A stretch of 64,000 bases of DNA from CAZYJD01 sp964647785 (lineage in GTDB: Bacteria > Bacteroidota > Bacteroidia > NS11-12g > UBA9320): NCBI GenBank assembly GCA_964647785.1, contig CAZYJD010000001.1, forward strand, positions 62,001-126,000. Reading direction: 5' to 3'. Numbering within the stretch: the first letter of the stretch is position 1; every line of letters starts with the position of its first letter. A program made the translations under genes and the position numbers. Positions 46,936-55,360 of the stretch are shown in pieces. The notes beneath the pieces were generated by a model. The model saw nothing but the letters and a program-made list of their open reading frames with translations. It had not been told where the DNA came from and made no database searches.

Positions 46936-47370
46936 TTGATAACCGTATCCATCATCAATAAATCGATTCATCCGTTACCGGAATATGCCACAAAAGGCGC
47001 TGCAGGTATGGATCTTCGTGCAAATGTGAAGGAAACGGTGCTCATCGCCCCGCGAGAAAGAAAACTCATTGATACCGGCTTGTACGTTTCTATCCCCGAA
47101 GGTTATGAAGCCCAAATACGCCCCAGAAGCGGGCTGGCTTTGAAACACGGAATTACCGTACTGAACAGTCCGGGCACCATTGACTCCGATTACCGAGGCG
47201 AAATCAAAGTATTGCTCATCAATCATGCCGATGTGCCGTTTGAAATAAACAATGGTGATCGCATTGCTCAAATGGTTTTTGCGCAAGTTGAAATGGGCGT
47301 TTTTAGAACTGTTGAAGTATTGCCCGCAAGCTCCAGAGGAGATGGCGGTTATGGACACACTGGAAAATAA
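46936..47370 (+). CDS. dut: dUTP diphosphatase
   Basis: It hydrolyses dUTP to dUMP, keeping uracil out of DNA and feeding thymidylate synthesis. The five trimeric dUTPase motifs are present: AAGMDLRA, RSGLALK, NSPGTIDSDYRGEIKV, GDRIAQMVF and the C-terminal RGDGGYGHTG arm. The length of 144 aa is standard. The frame begins ITVSIINKS, so the start must be the TTG at 46936, since no ATG lies before motif 1. It sits 21 bases after the flippase. Confidence 0.96.
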   Translation: MITVSIINKSIHPLPEYATKGAAGMDLRANVKETVLIAPRERKLIDTGLYVSIPEGYEAQIRPRSGLALKHGITVLNSPGTIDSDYRGEIKVLLINHADVPFEINNGDRIAQMVFAQVEMGVFRTVEVLPASSRGDGGYGHTGK

Positions 47371-47384
47371 ATTTAAGTAAAGGA

Positions 47385-48392
47385 ATGAATATCATCATCC
47401 CAATGGCTGGTATGGGTAAAAGGATGCGACCACACACCCTCACGACCCCCAAACCACTGCTACCAATTGCGGGGAAACCCATTGTTCACCGCTTGGTGGA
47501 AGAAATTGTTCAAACTGTTGACCAAAAGATAGACCGAATAGGCTATGTAATAGGGAGGAATTTTGGCAGCGAAGTAGAAGCACAGCTGTTGGAAATAGCA
47601 AAGGAAATGGGCTCAGAAGGAACCATTTACTATCAAGATGAAGCAGAAGGAACTGCACACGCAGTTTACTGCGCCGCCGAACTTTTAAAAGGCAATGTAA
47701 TTGTAGCCTTTGCTGACACCTTGTTCAAAGGCACTTTTAAATTAAGACCGGATGTAGACGGCACCATCTGGGTGCAAAAAGTTGAAGATCCCAGTGCCTT
47801 TGGCGTGGTTAAACTTGATGAAAACAGCGTTATCACCGAGTTTATTGAAAAACCTGAAACCTTCATTACCGACCTCGCAATTATTGGCATCTACCATTTC
47901 AAAGAAGGTGAGAAGCTGGAGGAAGAAATCCGCCGGCTGCTCGACAACAACATCCGCGAGAAAGGCGAATATCAGCTCACCAATGCCTTGGAAGCGTTAA
48001 AAAACAAAGGCGGCAAATTCACCGCTGGCCAGGTAGACGAATGGTTGGATTGCGGAAATAAAAACGCCACCGTGTACACCAATCAGCGCATTCTGGAACA
48101 CTTGAAAACAAACACCCTGAACAGAGCTGGTGTTACGATTGAAAACAGCACCATTGTTGAACCTTGTTTCATTGCAGAGGGGTCAACCATATTGAACTCA
48201 ACCATTGGCCCGCATGTCTCCATTGGTAAAAACTGCCAAATCAGTGATTGCGTGATTGAAAATAGCATCATCCAAAGTGACTGCGACATCAAGAATGGAA
48301 ACTTTCACAATAGCATGATTGGTAAACACGTTAAATACGACGGAAAATCCAGACAACTGAGCTTGAGTGATTACAGCACCCAAATAGATTAA
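47385..48392 (+). CDS. Sugar-phosphate nucleotidyltransferase with left-handed beta-helix
   Basis: This is an NDP-sugar synthase of 335 residues. The N-terminal Rossmann-like domain opens IIIPMAGMGKRMRPHTLTTP followed by KPLLPIAGKPI, and EWLDCGNK is near the C-end of that domain. From about residue 245 hexapeptide-like repeats (NSTIVEPCFIAEGSTI..., VSIGKNCQISDCVIEN) form a short beta-helix. The nucleotide and sugar are not certain; it is not a typical RmlA, GlmU or ManC. It follows dut by 14 bases and precedes a TPR lipoprotein by 3. Confidence 0.88.
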   Translation: MNIIIPMAGMGKRMRPHTLTTPKPLLPIAGKPIVHRLVEEIVQTVDQKIDRIGYVIGRNFGSEVEAQLLEIAKEMGSEGTIYYQDEAEGTAHAVYCAAELLKGNVIVAFADTLFKGTFKLRPDVDGTIWVQKVEDPSAFGVVKLDENSVITEFIEKPETFITDLAIIGIYHFKEGEKLEEEIRRLLDNNIREKGEYQLTNALEALKNKGGKFTAGQVDEWLDCGNKNATVYTNQRILEHLKTNTLNRAGVTIENSTIVEPCFIAEGSTILNSTIGPHVSIGKNCQISDCVIENSIIQSDCDIKNGNFHNSMIGKHVKYDGKSRQLSLSDYSTQID

Positions 48393-48395
48393 TGC

Positions 48396-50102
48396 ATGCG
48401 AATTTTACCTCTCTTTCTGTACAGCCTTGTGCTGCTTACTGCCTGTGGCAGCAGAAAAGAGGTGGGTGAAAGGTCTTTGCCTTATGGGCAACTTTTAAAG
48501 TTCAACGAAGCATATTTTGCCGGAGCTTCTCAAAAAGTACAAGGCAACTATGGCAAGGCCATAGAAGAATTTCAGCTCGCACTGAAAATAAACCCTTCTT
48601 CCCATGAGGTCATGTATCAATTGGGCAACCTCTATTTCAAAAACCAGCAGCTCAATGAAGCCATTCACTGGGCAGAACAGGCGGTGCAAAGAAACCCATC
48701 CTTCAATTTTTGGTACTGTGGCCAACTGGCTCAGATGTACAACAAATCGGGGCAATACCAAAAGTCTGCCGATATTTTTGAAATCATGATCGCGGAAGAA
48801 CCCGAGAAAGAAAACAACTACCTCGAAATAGCCAACCAATACCTGAACCTCCAACAAGCTCGTGAAGCCATCAAATGGCTCGACTCTTATGAAAAAAAGA
48901 TTGGCTACCGTGAAAATATCATCCGAAAGAAAGAAGGCATTTACCTGAAATTAGGCGAATACGATAAAGCAGCAGCAGAAATACAAAAGCTGCTCTTATC
49001 AGCGCCTGAAAACACGCACTATTTAGGAATGCTGGCAGAAATTTACATTCAAGGAAAACGATACGCAGAGGCGGAAAAATACTACCTAAGAATACTCGAG
49101 ATTGACTCCATCAATGGTTATGCCTCTTTCGGTATGGCCGATATGCTGAGAAAAAAAGGACAAGCAGACCAAAGTTTTGATTACCTAAAGTTGGGGTTTG
49201 GCGATGATCGCGTACCCCTTCACACGAAACTTCAGGTAATCACCTCTTACTATTTTCTGCTTAAACGGGATGAAAAAAGCAGAACACAAGCCTTTGAATT
49301 GGGCGAGGTTATACTTAAAACACACCCTGAAGATGCCCTCAGCAGCCTCATGTATGGCGACCTGCTCCTTGCTATAGAAGAAATTGCTGAAGCCAGAAAG
49401 TATTACCTCAAATCACTTGAGATTGACCCTTCTGATTACAGAGTTTGGAAGAAACTATTCGGAATGGATCAGCAGTTAATGGACCCCCAATTGCTAGAGC
49501 AAGATACAAGGAAAGCCCTTGAGTATTTTCCGTCTCAAGCTGAGCTCTACATTTTGAATGCCTATGCACTTATGGAGCAAGACCTATTCAATGATGCAAG
49601 GGAAATAGCTCTTGAGGGGCAGATATATGCCATTGAAAGTGCGGATAGAACAGAGTTCAAAATGATTTTGGCAGAGTGCTACCACCAAACGGGCGAATAC
49701 AAAAAGAGCTCTAACATGTTTGAACAATTGCTTGTAGAAAGCCCTAAAAATGCCCTTGTCTTAAACAACTACGCCTACTTTCTTTCAGAACAGGGCGCTC
49801 AGTTAGAAAAAGCACTCGAACTGAGTCGTCGGTCTTTGGATATAGAACCCCAAAACGCATCATACCTCGACACCTATGGCTGGATTCTATTCAAAATGTC
49901 GCGCTATGCAGAAGCTGAGAACTACATCAAAAAGGCGATCGAGGGTTCTGGTATGCAATCAGCAGAGGTTCTGGAACATTATGGTGATGTTCTTTATCGC
50001 CTAAACCGAAAAGATGAGGCCCTGAAATACTGGAAACTTGCCAGAGAAGCCGGCAAAAGAAATACAGAACTGGAGCAAAAAATCAAATCTCAACAGCTTT
50101 GA
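48396..50102 (+). CDS. TPR-repeat lipoprotein
   Basis: The lipoprotein signal ends at Cys17 (LLTAC). The 568-residue protein is almost entirely tetratricopeptide repeats (GKAIEEFQLALKINPSSHEV, QLNEAIHWAEQAVQRNP and similar), about 12-14 units, forming a scaffold at the envelope. Its position between a sugar nucleotidyltransferase and a DUF4292 lipoprotein is often seen in Bacteroidota and suggests a role in envelope assembly, but no specific function is established. The next gene starts at a TTG inside a TTGA overlap. Confidence 0.88.
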   Translation: MRILPLFLYSLVLLTACGSRKEVGERSLPYGQLLKFNEAYFAGASQKVQGNYGKAIEEFQLALKINPSSHEVMYQLGNLYFKNQQLNEAIHWAEQAVQRNPSFNFWYCGQLAQMYNKSGQYQKSADIFEIMIAEEPEKENNYLEIANQYLNLQQAREAIKWLDSYEKKIGYRENIIRKKEGIYLKLGEYDKAAAEIQKLLLSAPENTHYLGMLAEIYIQGKRYAEAEKYYLRILEIDSINGYASFGMADMLRKKGQADQSFDYLKLGFGDDRVPLHTKLQVITSYYFLLKRDEKSRTQAFELGEVILKTHPEDALSSLMYGDLLLAIEEIAEARKYYLKSLEIDPSDYRVWKKLFGMDQQLMDPQLLEQDTRKALEYFPSQAELYILNAYALMEQDLFNDAREIALEGQIYAIESADRTEFKMILAECYHQTGEYKKSSNMFEQLLVESPKNALVLNNYAYFLSEQGAQLEKALELSRRSLDIEPQNASYLDTYGWILFKMSRYAEAENYIKKAIEGSGMQSAEVLEHYGDVLYRLNRKDEALKYWKLAREAGKRNTELEQKIKSQQL

Positions 50103-50863
50103 AAAACCAATTCCTTGCCCTTCTCCTCCTCAGCATTCTCGGCACCTCTTGCGGAAGCAAAAAGCTTTTTTCTGGAAAAAGGTCAGAACACAATATGGCC
50201 AGTTTGTCTGAAGAAGAAATCAAATCTGCGGTCTTGGAAGAAAACAGAGTGCCGGAGTATGTTAGCATTAAAAGCAAGGGCGTTCTTAAAGACGGAAAAG
50301 GTCAACAGTCTTTTACCATCAATTTAAGAATGAGAAAAGACAGTTTGATTTGGGTTTCGCTTTCTGCCTTTGGGCTTGAAGCTGGTAGAGCCCTTTTGCT
50401 ACCCGACTCCATTGTGGTGATAGATCGATTGAATAAAAAATATTTCAAATACGATTACTCCTATCTATCACAAATCGCAAAAATGCCGGTAAACATGAGG
50501 CAGGTTCAGCTTTTAATCAGTGGCTGTTTGCTTTATCCTGCTGATAAATATCGCTACAGCTTAACAGAAGACGTTTGGCAGCTTTTGTTCACGGATTTAT
50601 ACCAGGAACATCGCTTAAAGGTCAACAATCAATTCAAAGTTAGTGAGGGCGTTTGGACCCAGCTTGCCGAGCTCAGAAGCTTAGAAACCAACTACTTTTC
50701 GTATACAAAAGCAGACGAAGTTTGGTTGCCTTGGGAATTGCGTTTTTCAATGACAAGCGGAAATCAGACATCCGTCTTAACTTTGAATCACAGCCATGTC
50801 AACACCGAAAAAATTGATCAGTTCCCATTTAGCATACCGCAAAACTACCGTGCGGGCAATTAG
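50099..50863 (+). CDS. DUF4292 lipoprotein
   Basis: The start is TTG at 50099, overlapping the previous stop as TTGA. The lipoprotein signal ends at Cys18 (ILGTSC). The 254-residue protein shows the DUF4292 pattern: YVSIKSKGVLKDGKG, then INLRMRKDSLIWVSLS, GLEAGRALLLPDSIVVIDRL and KKYFKYDYSYL. The alternating beta-strands suggest a LolA/LolB-like half-barrel that holds lipid, an inference from pattern only. The next gene overlaps its 3' end. Confidence 0.85.
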   Translation: MKNQFLALLLLSILGTSCGSKKLFSGKRSEHNMASLSEEEIKSAVLEENRVPEYVSIKSKGVLKDGKGQQSFTINLRMRKDSLIWVSLSAFGLEAGRALLLPDSIVVIDRLNKKYFKYDYSYLSQIAKMPVNMRQVQLLISGCLLYPADKYRYSLTEDVWQLLFTDLYQEHRLKVNNQFKVSEGVWTQLAELRSLETNYFSYTKADEVWLPWELRFSMTSGNQTSVLTLNHSHVNTEKIDQFPFSIPQNYRAGN

Positions 50864-52115
50864 CCTCGCACTCACTGCGCTCATGCTATTGCCTTCAACG
50901 GGCCCCATTTTCGGACAGAAATCCAGAAAAGACCTGGAGAAACAAAGACAAAAAAAGCTGGCTGAAATAGCTGTAACCCGAAACATTCTCAAGCAAACCA
51001 GGGCCAAGAAAAGTGAGAGCGTAGCCGTACTCACTGCACTGAACAATCAATTAAAAATAAGACAAGAACTTCTAGAAAATATTGGCAGCCAACTCGATGT
51101 ACTCAATAACGAAATAACGCTTAAGAATCAAGAAATACAGGGGTTGGAGGTCGAACTAAAAAGCATGAGAAACAATTTTTCAAACCTCATGTACAGCGGC
51201 TACAAAACCCAAAACAGCATCAGCAGGTTGGGCTTTTTATTTACCAGTGAGAATTTCAATCAAGCAGTCATGCGAATGGCCTATTTAAAGAGAATGGCCC
51301 GGCATCTGAAAAACGAACTTCAACTGATAGAAAAAAAGCAAAACGAAGCGGGCCTGAAAATCTCTGAACTCATGAGCATCAAAAATGAAAAAAGTCTTTT
51401 GTTAGATCAGGAGGAAAGACAATTGCGTCAAATCCAGAGAGATTTGGATAACCGAGCAGAACTTGTTGAGGGTTTGAAGAAAAAAGAACGCTCACTGAAA
51501 GATCAGTTATCTGAACAACAAAAGGCTGCAGATGCTTTAGAAAAGGCGATCAAAAAAGCGATTGAAGAAGAGATAAGAAAAGCCAAAGAGGAAGAAGAAC
51601 GTCGTAAAAGAGAAGAAGAGGAAAGACGCAAAAAGGCCACAACCGACAAAGCGAACACGGCTCCCGCCCCATCGGCAAAAACAGGAACGGGAGGCGCTGC
51701 CCTGAGCAGTCGTTTTAACCAAAGCAGAAGTCAGCTCCCATGGCCTGTTAAAAGCGGTTATATATCCGAACGCTACGGAAAACACCCCCACCCAACCCTA
51801 AACGATGTTTCAACATTCAATAATGGAATCAACATCAGCACAACGGAGGGCAGCATTGCATATAGCATTTTTGAAGGAGAGGTTGCAGCCATTGTGGATG
51901 TGCCGGGAATGAACCGCTCCGTGCTGATCAGGCATGGCGAATACTTCACGGTTTACTCCAACATCACCGGCCTTATGGTTGAAAAAGGAGACATCCTGCC
52001 CGCTGGCAGCGCTCTCGGAAAAATAGCCACGGATGTGAATGGTCAAACCCGCATTCATTTCGAGATCTGGAAGGGATATGAAAAACAAAATCCCGAAATT
52101 TGGATCAAAAAATAA
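50796..52115 (+). CDS. EnvC-like coiled-coil protein with degenerate M23 (LytM) domain
   Basis: A coiled coil spans about residues 45-285 (many Lys/Glu/Gln heptads, with a KKAIEEEIRKAKEEEERRK stretch). A linker and a C-terminal LytM-type domain (about 315-439) follow. In active M23 enzymes HxxxD supplies zinc ligands; here NNGIN has Asn342 and Asn346 in their place, while RHGEYFTVYSN and HFEI follow. The protein is therefore probably a non-catalytic activator of an amidase, as in E. coli EnvC. A GTG at 50850 would give a clean signal peptide (MRAISLALTALMLLPSTG) and is a strong alternative start; the ATG at 50796 overlaps DUF4292 by 68 bases. Confidence 0.86.
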   Translation: MSTPKKLISSHLAYRKTTVRAISLALTALMLLPSTGPIFGQKSRKDLEKQRQKKLAEIAVTRNILKQTRAKKSESVAVLTALNNQLKIRQELLENIGSQLDVLNNEITLKNQEIQGLEVELKSMRNNFSNLMYSGYKTQNSISRLGFLFTSENFNQAVMRMAYLKRMARHLKNELQLIEKKQNEAGLKISELMSIKNEKSLLLDQEERQLRQIQRDLDNRAELVEGLKKKERSLKDQLSEQQKAADALEKAIKKAIEEEIRKAKEEEERRKREEEERRKKATTDKANTAPAPSAKTGTGGAALSSRFNQSRSQLPWPVKSGYISERYGKHPHPTLNDVSTFNNGINISTTEGSIAYSIFEGEVAAIVDVPGMNRSVLIRHGEYFTVYSNITGLMVEKGDILPAGSALGKIATDVNGQTRIHFEIWKGYEKQNPEIWIKK

Positions 52116-52117
52116 GC

Positions 52118-52960
52118 ATGAACATTGCAGTTATAGGAGCTGGAACCATGGGTCAAGGCATTGCACAGGTATCTGCGCAAGCTGGTCATCAAGTGGTGCT
52201 ATACGATATCAAAACAGAAGCCCTCGAGTTGGCCAAAGCTGGCATTGAGAAAAACCTAAACAAAGGCGTTTCCATTGGCAAAATCAGTGAACAAGACAAG
52301 CTATTTTGCATAGAAAACATTCGATACACCACTGATTTTCAGGTTTTACAAGCCGATATGGTGATTGAAGCCATCATAGAAAAGCCCGAGCCCAAGGTGG
52401 AGCTGTTTCGTAAACTCAGTGAAATCAATCGGCCCGACTGCATTTTTGCCACAAACACCTCTTCCATTCCGATCACCAGGATTTCTAGAGATGTGCCTCA
52501 TCCTGAAAGGGTGATTGGAATACACTTCTTCAACCCAGCACACATCATGAAGCTGGTTGAGGTGGTAAAGGGAGCGCACAGCTCAGATGAAGTAGCCGAC
52601 AAAGCCATGGCCTACATAAAGGGTATTGGCAAAACCCCCATATTGGCAATGGATGCGCCCGGCTTCATCGTTAACAGGGTGGCCAGACACTTTTATGTAG
52701 AATCTCTTAAATGTTTGGAAGAAGACCTTGCCCCCATAGATGTGATGGATGAATTAATGGAGTCGAGTGGATTTAAAATGGGGCCGTTCCGCCTGATGGA
52801 TCTCATTGGGGTTGACACCAACTTCTCTGTGACCAAAAGCATGTTTGAGTTGTTTCATCAAGATGCCAAATTTCGGCCGAGCAGAATACAAGAACAAAAG
52901 GTACTGGCTGGTTTCAACGGCCGTAAAAGTGGACGAGGTTTTTATAAATATGATGCATAA
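52118..52960 (+). CDS. 3-hydroxyacyl-CoA dehydrogenase, NAD-dependent
   Basis: This cytosolic enzyme interconverts 3-hydroxyacyl-CoA and 3-ketoacyl-CoA. The NAD loop is VIGAGTMGQGIA (residues 5-16), the catalytic His is in IGIHFFNPAHIM with ATNTSS upstream, and the C-terminal dimerisation domain ends KSGRGFYKYD. The length of 280 aa fits 3-hydroxybutyryl-CoA dehydrogenases. The ATG at 52118 lies 2 bases after the EnvC-like stop. A metabolic enzyme in an envelope cluster is unexpected. Confidence 0.93.
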   Translation: MNIAVIGAGTMGQGIAQVSAQAGHQVVLYDIKTEALELAKAGIEKNLNKGVSIGKISEQDKLFCIENIRYTTDFQVLQADMVIEAIIEKPEPKVELFRKLSEINRPDCIFATNTSSIPITRISRDVPHPERVIGIHFFNPAHIMKLVEVVKGAHSSDEVADKAMAYIKGIGKTPILAMDAPGFIVNRVARHFYVESLKCLEEDLAPIDVMDELMESSGFKMGPFRLMDLIGVDTNFSVTKSMFELFHQDAKFRPSRIQEQKVLAGFNGRKSGRGFYKYDA

Positions 52961-53411
52961 GGTTTTTGCCTTTCTGCTAGTTTTAGGATGTGCCTGGGGC
53001 CTGTCTAACTGTGGTGATACCATTACAGCAAACCAAACACCGGTGCCATCTGTTCCGGTAAACCTTACCATTAACACAGACTTGCCATCCTATTATTACT
53101 TGAAATCTCCCGGTACTTGGTTGTATCTTGAAGGTGGCAATCGCGGGGTGGTTCTCGTTCATAATTTCGATGATGAGTTTTATGCTTTCGACCGAACATG
53201 CAGCTATCAGCCCGATTTAAGCTGTTCACAGGTTTTTATTGACTCTACCGGTTATTTCTTCAAGTGTGGAGAGCAAGTAGGCGATACTTTTATCAAGTGC
53301 TGTGATAGCCAATTTCAACTGAATGGCATTGTGAATGGGGGGCCTGCTCGCTTTCCTCTTCGGCCTTTTGCCATTCGTTTTTCAGGCGCAAACATATATA
53401 TCAACAATTAA
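52953..53411 (+). CDS. Rieske-fold lipoprotein with lost iron-sulphur ligands
   Basis: The 152-residue protein has a lipoprotein-like signal ending at Cys20 (WGLSNC; Asn at -1 is unusual). The body follows a Rieske ferredoxin pattern: VVLVHNFDDEFYAFDRTCSYQ, a middle strand, then KCCDSQF and the tail GGPARFPLRPF, equivalent to the classical CxH...CPCHGSxF...GPAxxPL. Compared with bc1-type Rieske proteins the ligand set reads Cys83, Tyr85 for His, Ile114 for Cys and Cys117 for His, so a normal 2Fe-2S cluster cannot form. The start (52950 or 52953) overlaps the previous stop. Function is unknown. Confidence 0.7.
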   Translation: MHKVFAFLLVLGCAWGLSNCGDTITANQTPVPSVPVNLTINTDLPSYYYLKSPGTWLYLEGGNRGVVLVHNFDDEFYAFDRTCSYQPDLSCSQVFIDSTGYFFKCGEQVGDTFIKCCDSQFQLNGIVNGGPARFPLRPFAIRFSGANIYINN

Positions 53412-53449
53412 ATTAAAGGCTTTATACTTGATAGCCTCTGATGCCTTTG

Positions 53450-53457
53450 TAACTTCG
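53450..53457 (+). promoter_or_regulatory. -7 box TAACTTCG of the MscS-family gene
   Basis: TAACTTCG lies 7 bases before the ATG at 53465, in the 53-base gap after the eight-gene run. It predicts an almost leaderless transcript. Confidence 0.45.
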
Positions 53458-53464
53458 TAGCCCT

Positions 53465-54736
53465 ATGTTTTTAGCACTTCCAAAAGAGCTGTATCAGGTA
53501 AATCACTGGTCGAAACTGCGGCTTTCTGAATTTGGCCTCGATGGCAGCGCTCTGCTTGCGAGCATGCTGGCCATTGATGTGTTGGTCATTTTCCTCGCTG
53601 CCCTTATTGCCGATATCATAGCCAGAAGACTCCTTTTAAGAGTGATTGGCGGCTTGGTGAAAAGAACAAATGTTAGCTGGGATGATATCTTTTTTGAGAA
53701 AAGGGTATTCAACACCCTCGCCCACATTGCTCCCGCTTTGGTTGTGCGTTATCTGGGGCCTGTTTTCTTCAGCGATTTCGAATGGGTTGGGAAACTAATC
53801 ATGCCTATAACAGAGCTGTACATCTTATTTCTCTGGTTGTTCTTTGGCCTCCGTGTGCTAAATGCATTCAGGGAAATCATGCTATCTGTGCCAAGCCTGA
53901 AAGACAAACCCATCGATAGTTACATTCAGCTAACCAAGGTGGTGGTGTACATCATCGCCGGGCTTTATTTACTCTCTTACCTGCTTGGCAAAAGCCCACT
54001 CACCATACTGGGAGCCTTCGGTGCGCTTACCGCTGTTTTGTTGCTCGTTTTCAAAGACACCATCTTGGGTTTGGTTGCCAGCATCACCATTTCTGCGAAT
54101 GACTTGGTGCGCATTGGCGATTGGGTGAGTTTTGAAAAATATGGTGCGGATGGCGATGTCATGGAAATTACCTTGAATACGGTAAAAATTAGAAATTGGG
54201 ACAACACCATTACCACCGTGCCCACCTATGCCTTTGTTTCTGATGCCTTTAAAAACTGGCGAAACATGGAACACAGTGGAGCCCGCAGAATTAAACGTTC
54301 ACTATACATACGCATGCACTCGGTGAAATTATGCGATGCACAAATGGTGGAGAAGTATGGTAAAATTGAACTGGTGAAGCCCTTCATGGAAAAGCGCCTT
54401 GAAGAAATTCAAGCATTCAATACAAGTCATCAGGTTGATAAAAGTGTGCTTATCAACGGCAGAAACCTAACAAATCTGGGGCTTTTCAGACATTATGCCG
54501 AGGCTTACCTGCAAAGACATAACAACATATCAAAAAATCACACCTTGATGGTGCGCCAAATGCAACCGACCGAAAATGGTATTCCAATAGAAGTTTATTG
54601 CTTCACAAATGTCACGCAATGGACCGTTTACGAAGGTATTCAAGCAGATATTTTTGACCACCTCATCTCGGCCACCCGATACTTCGATCTGGAGATTTTT
54701 GAAAGCCTCAATGGCCATTGGAGTGAAAAGCCCTAA
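53465..54736 (+). CDS. MscS-family mechanosensitive channel, YbdG type
   Basis: The 423-residue inner-membrane protein has about five membrane segments. The pore-lining helix has GAFGALTAVLLLVFKDTILGLVAS, followed by the MscS beta domain (NDLVRIGDWVSFEKYGADGDVMEITLNTVKIRNWDN). The long C-terminal region (about 285-423) and the N-terminal helices fit the YbdG/miniconductance subfamily rather than MscS itself. It overlaps the convergent TlpA gene by 4 bases. Confidence 0.9.
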   Translation: MFLALPKELYQVNHWSKLRLSEFGLDGSALLASMLAIDVLVIFLAALIADIIARRLLLRVIGGLVKRTNVSWDDIFFEKRVFNTLAHIAPALVVRYLGPVFFSDFEWVGKLIMPITELYILFLWLFFGLRVLNAFREIMLSVPSLKDKPIDSYIQLTKVVVYIIAGLYLLSYLLGKSPLTILGAFGALTAVLLLVFKDTILGLVASITISANDLVRIGDWVSFEKYGADGDVMEITLNTVKIRNWDNTITTVPTYAFVSDAFKNWRNMEHSGARRIKRSLYIRMHSVKLCDAQMVEKYGKIELVKPFMEKRLEEIQAFNTSHQVDKSVLINGRNLTNLGLFRHYAEAYLQRHNNISKNHTLMVRQMQPTENGIPIEVYCFTNVTQWTVYEGIQADIFDHLISATRYFDLEIFESLNGHWSEKP

Positions 54737-55272
54737 GGGCTTTTTCTAATGGCTTCTTTTACCTTTTTGCTGTCCCAGTTCCGCGCTCCAGTAGCCTCGA
54801 ATAAGAGTTTGCCAGAAGCATCGATCACCACTGTATAAGGAATGCTATTATGGTCAAGAGCCGGGCTTAATTGCTGCAGTTGATAATACACCGGTAATTG
54901 ATACTTTTTCTGCTTTAGAAATGCGTTGACCTTTTCCGGTTCATCAGAAGTAATTAAATAGAAATCCATTTCATCCGACATCTCGTTGTACAACGATTGT
55001 ATGGCGGGCAATTCTGCAATACACGGTGGGCACCAGGTGGCCCAAAAGGAGATGAATTTTGGCTTATCACCACTGGAAAGGTACGTGTCATACCCCTCCA
55101 TCGATCTCAAACGTATATGTAAATCATCTTTACCCAACGCTTGGTCTTCTACCAAAGAGGGAGCCCACATGCCAATGGTTCGTATGATAAAAACCTGAAC
55201 TGGTTTTCTGGTTTGTGGAATGAGCATTGCCACCAAAAACAACCAAAAAAATATATTACTGACCTTCTTCAA
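54733..55272 (-). CDS. TlpA-type thioredoxin-like protein, membrane-anchored
   Basis: The 179-residue protein has an N-terminal hydrophobic segment (about residues 6-25) as signal or anchor and a thioredoxin-fold domain with the active motif WATWCPPCIAE. Proteins of this kind reduce disulphides in the periplasm, often in cytochrome c maturation. The cis-Pro region reads NSIPYTVVID. The only start before the hydrophobic segment is TTG at 55272. It is divergent from another thioredoxin-fold gene, 88 bases apart. Confidence 0.86.
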   Translation of the reverse strand: MKKVSNIFFWLFLVAMLIPQTRKPVQVFIIRTIGMWAPSLVEDQALGKDDLHIRLRSMEGYDTYLSSGDKPKFISFWATWCPPCIAELPAIQSLYNEMSDEMDFYLITSDEPEKVNAFLKQKKYQLPVYYQLQQLSPALDHNSIPYTVVIDASGKLLFEATGARNWDSKKVKEAIRKSP

Positions 55273-55348
55273 ATTGGAATAAATATCTATATGTCACAAA
55301 AATCAATGATTTCAAACCATAGCCCAAGTGACCACGGTCGCATTTCAG

Positions 55349-55356
55349 TAAGTTTG
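55349..55356 (+). promoter_or_regulatory. -7 box TAAGTTTG of the thioredoxin-domain lipoprotein gene
   Basis: This is a perfect TAnnTTTG match, 4 bases before the ATG at 55361. Confidence 0.5.
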
Positions 55357-55360
55357 CAAC

